A program made the translations under genes and the position numbers. Positions 47,606 to 51,595 of a stretch of 51,595 nt of DNA are shown one piece after another. The notes under the pieces are model-generated. The model saw only the letters and a program-made list of their open reading frames with translations, was not told the origin of the DNA and ran no database searches. The stretch lies in assembly GCF_006439015.1 (NCBI RefSeq), contig NZ_RCZG01000025.1:1-51595 (forward strand), read 5' to 3'. This DNA is from Mycolicibacterium hodleri (GTDB taxonomy: Bacteria; Actinomycetota; Actinomycetes; Mycobacteriales; Mycobacteriaceae). Positions within the stretch are counted from its first letter, which is position 1. Each line of letters starts with the position of its first letter.

Positions 47606-48915
47606 GCGGGCCTCTGCGCCTCGGCGGCCGCGCGGGCAGCGGCGGGCAGGGCGCCTGCGATGCGACCGAACGCGTCGTCGTCGAGCGCCGTCGAGACGAA
47701 CCACGCCTCGAAGGCGCTGCACGGCGGATACACCCCGGCCGCGAGGAGAGCGTGGAAGAAGGCCGGGAAGCGCCAGGTGTCGGTCGCGCGTGCCGTGGCG
47801 AAGTCGGTGACCTCATCGTCGGTGAAGAACACACTGAACATGTTCCCGGCCCGCGAAATCCGATGCGCCACCGATGCTTCCGTCAACGCGTCGGTGAGCA
47901 GGCCGGAGAGGCGGTCGGCGTTGGCGTTCAGCGTCGCGTAGACGGCGTCGTCGGCGGCGCGCAGCGTGGCGAGCCCTGCGGCCATCGCGACCGGGTTGCC
48001 CGACAGCGTGCCAGCCTGATATACCGGCCCCAGCGGTGCCAGCCGCTCCATGACCTCGGCGCGACCACCGAATGCAGCGGCCGGCAGACCGCCGCTCATC
48101 ACCTTGCCGAAGGCGAACAGGTCGGCGTCGACGGGATCGAGTCCGTACCAACCCGATCGGCTGACCCGGAACCCCGTCATCACCTCGTCGAGAATGAGGA
48201 GCGCGCCATGCTCGGCGGTGATGCGCCGCAGCGCGGCGTTGAAGCCTGGTAGGGGCGCCACGGTGCCCATGTTGCCGGCCGCGGCCTCGGTGATGACGCA
48301 GGCGATGTCATCGGCGAACTCGGCGAACACACCCTCGACGGCGCCGATGTCGTTGTACGGCAACACGATCGTGTCAGCGGTCGCCGCGCCCGTCACACCC
48401 GGCGAGGACGGCAGACCCAGCGTCGCGACACCCGAGCCCGCGTCGGCCAATAGCGCGTCGCTGTGGCCGTGGTAGCAGCCGGAGAACTTGACGATCTTCG
48501 CCCTCCCGGTGAAGCCGCGGGCCAACCGGATCGCACTCATGGTGGCCTCGGTGCCGGAGTTCACCAACCGGATCTTCTCGACGGCGGCGACGCGGTCCAC
48601 GATCTCGCGGGCCAGCTCACTCTCCGACGGCGTCGGCGCCCCGAAACTCAATCCGTCGGCGGCGGTTCGCTGGACCGCCTCGACCACGGCGGGGTGCGCG
48701 TGGCCCAGGATCATGGGCCCCCACGAGCAGACCAGATCGACGTAGCGGTTGTCGTCGGCGTCGGTCAGCCAGCAGCCCGAGGCCTTCGTGATGAACCGCG
48801 GCGTCCCGCCCACCGAGTTGAAGGCACGGACCGGCGAGTTGACCCCGCCGGGAATGACGGCGGACGCCTCGGCGAAGAGCCGTGCCGAGGTGTCCGTCTT
48901 TGGGTCAGCACGCAT
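47602..48915 (-). CDS. hemL: Glutamate-1-semialdehyde 2,1-aminomutase HemL
   Basis: A 437-residue PLP enzyme converting glutamate-1-semialdehyde to 5-aminolevulinate, the committed haem precursor in the C5 pathway. Features: IPGGVNSPVRAFNSVGGTP at the N-terminus, NSGTEATMSAIRLAR at the phosphate site, ILDEVMTGFRVSRSGWYG with the pyridine-binding Asp, and the Schiff-base lysine in LFAFGKVMSGGLPAAAFGG. It heads a seven-gene minus-strand operon in which every junction is a 4-bp overlap or a few bases, so haem precursor synthesis is transcriptionally tied to cytochrome c maturation. Confidence 0.96.
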   Translation of the reverse strand: MRADPKTDTSARLFAEASAVIPGGVNSPVRAFNSVGGTPRFITKASGCWLTDADDNRYVDLVCSWGPMILGHAHPAVVEAVQRTAADGLSFGAPTPSESELAREIVDRVAAVEKIRLVNSGTEATMSAIRLARGFTGRAKIVKFSGCYHGHSDALLADAGSGVATLGLPSSPGVTGAATADTIVLPYNDIGAVEGVFAEFADDIACVITEAAAGNMGTVAPLPGFNAALRRITAEHGALLILDEVMTGFRVSRSGWYGLDPVDADLFAFGKVMSGGLPAAAFGGRAEVMERLAPLGPVYQAGTLSGNPVAMAAGLATLRAADDAVYATLNANADRLSGLLTDALTEASVAHRISRAGNMFSVFFTDDEVTDFATARATDTWRFPAFFHALLAAGVYPPCSAFEAWFVSTALDDDAFGRIAGALPAAARAAAEAQRPA

Positions 48916-48950
48916 GACAACCAGTGTCCCAGCAGCACCCCAGCCGTCAA

Positions 48951-49958
48951 CTACAGGGTGTAGGAGGACGGGCCTCGGTGCGGGGCCAGATCGGTCGCCG
49001 GGTAGGCGTGGATGAGCGCGGTGGACAGCTTCGGCACGGCATGGATCAAGGCGTGCTCGGCCGCGTGCGCGACCCCGTGGGCATCCTGCAGGCTGATCTC
49101 GGGAGCGACGTCGAGTTCCGCGTCCGCATGTAGCCGGTGTCCGATCCAGCGCATTCGCACGCTGCGCACCCCGACTACCCCCGGCTCGCGGGCAAGGGTG
49201 GTCTCGGCGGTGTCGACGAGGGCGGGGTCGACTCCGTCGAGCAGACGCCGGAACACGTCACGCACGGCGGTGCGGAGTACCGCCGCGATGGCGACCGTGA
49301 TGATCAGCCCGACGATGGGGTCCGCGAGCGGGAATCCAAGCCCGACACCGATCGCGCCGAAGACCACGGCGAGGGAGGTGAACCCGTCGGTGCGGGCATG
49401 CAGACCGTCGGCGACCAGGGCCGCCGAGCCGATCTGGTGACCTACCCGAATCCGATAGACCGCGACCAGCTCGTTTCCGAGGAAGCCGACGACTCCTGCG
49501 GCGATCACCCAGCCGAGGTGGTCGATGGCGACCGGATGGATCAGCCGTCGGATCGCCTCGTATCCCGCGACCACTGCCGACAGTGCGATCATCAGGACGA
49601 CGAACAGGCCTGCCACGTCCTCCGCGCGCCCGTAGCCGTAGGTGTATCGCTTCGTGGCGGCCTTGCGGCCCAGGACGAATGCGATCCACAGCGGGATGGC
49701 CGTCAGCGCGTCGGAGAAGTTGTGAATGGTGTCGGCGGCCAACGCAATCGATCCGGAGATGACGAGGATGACCAGCTGGAACGCGGCCGTGACACTCAGC
49801 GTGACCAGGCTGATCTTGACGGCTCGGATACCGCTCGCGCTGGACTCGGCGGCATCGTCGATGCTGTCGAAGGCGTCGTGGCTGTGGGGAGCGAAGATGT
49901 TGCGGAGCACTCCACGATGGCCGTGTTCGTGTTCGTGGTGGTGATGGTGTTCACTCAT
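48951..49958 (-). CDS. Cation diffusion facilitator (CDF) metal efflux pump
   Basis: A 335-residue metal/proton antiporter. The cytoplasmic N-terminus is His-rich (MSEHHHHHEHEHGHRG and APHSHD), six TM segments follow, and the transport-site pattern is ALAADTIHNFSDALTA (HxxxD) and VADGLHARTDGFTSLAVV (HxxxD), the layout of zinc/cobalt/nickel CDFs. The C-terminal cytoplasmic domain (VRSVRMRWIGHRLHADAELDV) binds metal and gates the pump. ATG 49958 overlaps the stop of the ArsR gene by 4 bp (ATGA), so metal-induced derepression by that regulator should raise both. Confidence 0.95.
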   Translation of the reverse strand: MSEHHHHHEHEHGHRGVLRNIFAPHSHDAFDSIDDAAESSASGIRAVKISLVTLSVTAAFQLVILVISGSIALAADTIHNFSDALTAIPLWIAFVLGRKAATKRYTYGYGRAEDVAGLFVVLMIALSAVVAGYEAIRRLIHPVAIDHLGWVIAAGVVGFLGNELVAVYRIRVGHQIGSAALVADGLHARTDGFTSLAVVFGAIGVGLGFPLADPIVGLIITVAIAAVLRTAVRDVFRRLLDGVDPALVDTAETTLAREPGVVGVRSVRMRWIGHRLHADAELDVAPEISLQDAHGVAHAAEHALIHAVPKLSTALIHAYPATDLAPHRGPSSYTL

Positions 49959-50359
49959 CGACCGTCCGCCGTTCGGGCCTCTGCTGCGGCTGGCAGCACC
50001 TCGACGACGTCATCCCTGCGGTGGTGACCCGGGATGCCGGGACTGGCGTGTTCGGCGTTGAACACCGCATCGCTGACGAGCTGGCGGACGTGGTCGTTCT
50101 CGAGGCTGTAGAAGATCGTGGTCGCTTCGCGACGCGTGCGGACCAGTCGTGCCATGCGGAGCTTGGCCAGATGTTGAGACACCGACGGTGCGGGCTTGCC
50201 GACGTGCTCCGCCAGGTCGTTGACGGACAACTCCCGGTCGACGAGAGCCCACAACACCCGCACCCTGGTCGCGTCCGCCAGCATGCGAAACACCTCGACC
50301 ATGAGGCCCACCTGATCATCGTCCAGCCGATGATCAGGTGACTGCGTATCTACGTTCAT
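49955..50359 (-). CDS. ArsR/SmtB-family metal-sensing repressor
   Basis: A 134-residue winged-helix repressor. It shows FRMLADATRVRVLWALVDRELSVNDLAEHVGKPAPSVSQHLAKLRMARLVRTRREATTIFYSLENDHVRQLVSDAVFNAEH, the standard HTH plus the alpha-5 helix whose D/H pairs (D-x-H near 93-95 and E-H at 106-107) form the SmtB/CzrA-type zinc/cobalt site. The C-terminal HH motif could add ligands. It is the probable autorepressor of the downstream CDF pump. ATG 50359 sits within a palindrome and follows a -10 directly, so the message is probably leaderless. Confidence 0.93.
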   Translation of the reverse strand: MNVDTQSPDHRLDDDQVGLMVEVFRMLADATRVRVLWALVDRELSVNDLAEHVGKPAPSVSQHLAKLRMARLVRTRREATTIFYSLENDHVRQLVSDAVFNAEHASPGIPGHHRRDDVVEVLPAAAEARTADGR

Positions 50360-50371
50360 ACGCAGATAGTA
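50342..50371 (-). promoter_or_regulatory. Operator palindrome and leaderless promoter of the ArsR-CDF operon
   Basis: CTGCGTAT (50342-50349) and ATACGCAG (50358-50365) are perfect 8-bp arms with an 8-nt spacer that spans the ATG. On the minus strand the -10 TACTAT (50371 to 50366) is followed by 6 nt and then the ATG at 50359, the spacing of mycobacterial leaderless promoters. A bound ArsR dimer would cover the start site. Confidence 0.7.
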
Positions 50372-50398
50372 GCGGACTGCTGCTGGTGTGGCCCGATG

Positions 50399-50785
50399 TC
50401 ACCCGGCGGGGGTCAGGGCGAACACCGGATGGTCGGCATCGTCGGGCAACTTCTGCCAATAGCCCTCGACGACCTTGCCGGCCAGCGGCCGGTAGACCGC
50501 GATGATGGGCGCACGCTGATCCACCGGAACCTCGGTCGCGACGAACTCGATGTGGCCGAGCCTGACATTGGGGTCGACGCGGACGTTGCGCACCCACTCC
50601 GACTCGCCTCTTGTCGACACCAGGTACTTGACGCCCTCGACCTCAGGCACGACCACCGGGATCTGCTGCGGTGACCCGGTGCGGCGCGTCGTAACGGTCA
50701 ACGTGGCCGCGCCGCCGATGCCGAACGCCATGGCGGCCTTGTTGAAAATCTTTGCGGTGAACCACGGGGGCTTGAGGTAAGCCAT
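50399..50785 (-). CDS. Deazaflavin (F420)-dependent nitroreductase-family protein (Ddn-like)
   Basis: A 128-residue split-barrel protein. It begins LKPPWFTAKIFNKAAMAFGIG, then TLTVTTRRTGSPQQIPVVVPEVEGVKYLVSTRGESEWVRNVRVDPNVRLGHI, the F420-binding signature (RTGxxxxxPV... GxxxWVRNVRADP) of the Ddn/FDOR-A family, ending WQKLPDDADHPVFALTP. Members use reduced F420 to reduce quinones, nitro compounds or other xenobiotics. It follows the next gene's stop by 3 bp on the same strand, and the ArsR start is 39 bp downstream. Confidence 0.9.
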   Translation of the reverse strand: MAYLKPPWFTAKIFNKAAMAFGIGGAATLTVTTRRTGSPQQIPVVVPEVEGVKYLVSTRGESEWVRNVRVDPNVRLGHIEFVATEVPVDQRAPIIAVYRPLAGKVVEGYWQKLPDDADHPVFALTPAG

Positions 50786-50788
50786 GGT

Positions 50789-51274
50789 CTAGGACGCCTT
50801 CCAGGTCAGCGGCTCGCCCTCACCGGCGGTCATCACGGCGCCCGGCATCACCCGCAGGCGATAGGGGGTCAACCGCAGGACCGCGAAGTGCTCGGACGTC
50901 GCCCCGTCGCTCCACATCGGAATGATGTGGGGGTCGTACCCCACCGGTTCGGGGCCATTCGCGAACCGGTCCCACACCTGGCGACACGTCTCGTCGTCGG
51001 TGTGCCACTGCACGGCGCACTCGGCACTGCAGGTGTCCTGGCTCGGGGTCCAGTAACTGACCGCCATCTCACGGTGGGCATCCAGGTGGGCCCGCTTCAC
51101 CGGCGACGGGACGGTGGCGATCCAGCCGAACAACTCGGAGTCATCCCACTGCCAGATCGGGTGCAGAATGCGCGTGCGTGGCCGGCCCTCGCGGTCGACG
51201 GTCGCGACCGAGGCCCACACGATCGAGTGGGCCATGTCGCGGAATGCCGGAGCGATCTGGTCAAGCGGCGTCAC
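50789..51274 (-). CDS. Pyridoxamine-phosphate-oxidase-like split-barrel protein
   Basis: A 161-residue split-barrel flavin/F420 protein. It shows VWASVATVDREGRPRTRILHPIWQWDDSELFGWIATVPSPVKRAHLDAHREMAVSYW, the first half of a PNPOx fold, then a Cys-containing stretch (QDTCSAECAVQWHTDDETC) and SEHFAVLRLTPYRLRVM, the closing strands. It is typical of general-stress-type PNPOx proteins in actinobacteria. It probably binds FMN or F420; the substrate is unknown. ATG 51274 is chosen at the domain start. It leads a two-gene unit with the Ddn-like gene. Confidence 0.85.
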   Translation of the reverse strand: MTPLDQIAPAFRDMAHSIVWASVATVDREGRPRTRILHPIWQWDDSELFGWIATVPSPVKRAHLDAHREMAVSYWTPSQDTCSAECAVQWHTDDETCRQVWDRFANGPEPVGYDPHIIPMWSDGATSEHFAVLRLTPYRLRVMPGAVMTAGEGEPLTWKAS

Positions 51275-51297
51275 CTGGTCCAGCGTAGGCGACTAGT

Positions 51298-51595
51298 TGT
51301 GATGCCCAGGGACGTTGTCCTGTTTTGTATCGGTGAGCCTGTGTGACAGGGAAGGCCTCCGGTTGTGAAGTGGAGCTGTCTAGGAACCGCTTCGCCAACC
51401 AGGAGGCCTTCGTGTCCCACGCTAATGCTGCTTTGACCCCACGCGCACGTTTGAGGCTCGCGGAGCTCGTCGTCGAGAAGGGCTGGACCTACGCCGCAGC
51501 GGCCAAGATGTTCATGGTCTCCTCGCGGACGGCCAAGAAATGGGCGGACCGCTTCCGCACCGAAGGTGCAGCCGGGATGGTCGACCGCAGCTCAC
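51298..51595 (+). mobile_element. IS481-type insertion sequence, left end, truncated by window edge
   Basis: A new sequence domain begins near 51298 (TGTGATGCCCAGGGACG, typical of an IS end starting TGT) and runs through a short leader into a transposase start at 51412. The right inverted repeat and target duplication lie outside the window. The exact boundary is inferred, not proven. Confidence 0.65.
51412..51595 (+). CDS. IS481-family transposase, N-terminal part
   Basis: 61 residues are visible from GTG 51412, preceded by AGGAGG at 51401-51406. They read SHANAALTPRARLRLAELVV, then WTYAAAAKMFMVSSRTAKKW, a helix-turn-helix for binding the IS ends, and ADRFRTEGAAGMVDRSS, which matches the start of mycobacterial IS481/IS3-type transposases with a later DDE (rve) integrase core. 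The catalytic residues are beyond the window. No mutation is seen in the visible part, so the copy may be intact. Confidence 0.88.
   Translation, partial: MSHANAALTPRARLRLAELVVEKGWTYAAAAKMFMVSSRTAKKWADRFRTEGAAGMVDRSS

Noticed and set aside
1..51595. CRISPR array, tRNA or rRNA genes, prophage
   Set aside because: No regularly spaced repeats, cloverleaf sequences, rRNA sequence or phage structural genes were found on reading; the only mobile element is the IS481-type end at the right edge.

Overview
The window is high-GC DNA with frequent GTG starts and 4-bp stop/start overlaps. Its gene set and order match the Rv0524-Rv0552 segment of Mycobacterium tuberculosis as I remember it (hemL, resABC/ccdA, menA, mtnP, menE, pitA, menB, fadD8), so the source is almost certainly a mycobacterium. 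The many accessory genes inserted between the conserved ones suggest a rapid-growing Mycolicibacterium-type species. No tRNA, rRNA or CRISPR array was seen, and no stretch over about 300 bp lacks a gene; the largest gaps are 19907-20159 and 23647-23887.

Layout. 1-5 kb: the tail of an unrecognised protein, a TetR regulator with twin palindromes facing a lipid acyltransferase, then an amidohydrolase-acyl-CoA ligase pair on the minus strand. 5-10.9 kb: a DGPF/YCII protein, a secreted Cys-repeat protein, DUF3253, fadD8 behind a KstR-type operator, a CynX-type MFS permease and an ECF42-like sigma factor. 10.9-17.9 kb: a plus-strand run of HAD hydrolase, formate/nitrite-type channel, menB, a fused alpha-beta 2-oxoacid dehydrogenase E1, a membrane protein, GNAT, SDR and glyoxalase. 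18-20.5 kb: the pitA cluster and a second DUF3349 gene, with a PHO-box-like repeat between them. 20.5-25.7 kb: menE, an FMN protein, a tiny membrane protein not flagged by length-based calling, an AI-2E-type permease, an FAD reductase and PhoU.

25.9-31.7 kb: DUF302, a polytopic membrane protein convergent with a GT2/DUF2064/methyltransferase operon, and a two-component system. 31.7-40.1 kb: nitronate monooxygenase, mtnP-epimerase, an unexpected Emb-type arabinosyltransferase paralogue, DUF1345, menA and an anchored protein. 40.1-48.9 kb: a class V aminotransferase, two small membrane proteins, and the tight minus-strand operon hemL - phosphatase - resA - ccdA - resB - ccsA - MinD-like ATPase (haem supply and System II cytochrome c maturation). 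48.9-51.6 kb: a zinc/cobalt-type CDF pump with its ArsR regulator, two FMN/F420 split-barrel proteins, and the start of an IS481-type element cut by the window end.

Functionally, menA, menB and menE (menaquinone) lie close to the cytochrome c maturation operon, so the region concentrates respiratory-chain assembly genes. menC and menD are not in the window. Two kinds of short dispersed repeat occur: a 53-nt hairpin in two copies, each starting right after a stop codon, and a TCGCTTCGCTC-core repeat, one copy of which appears to be inserted in frame inside resA.
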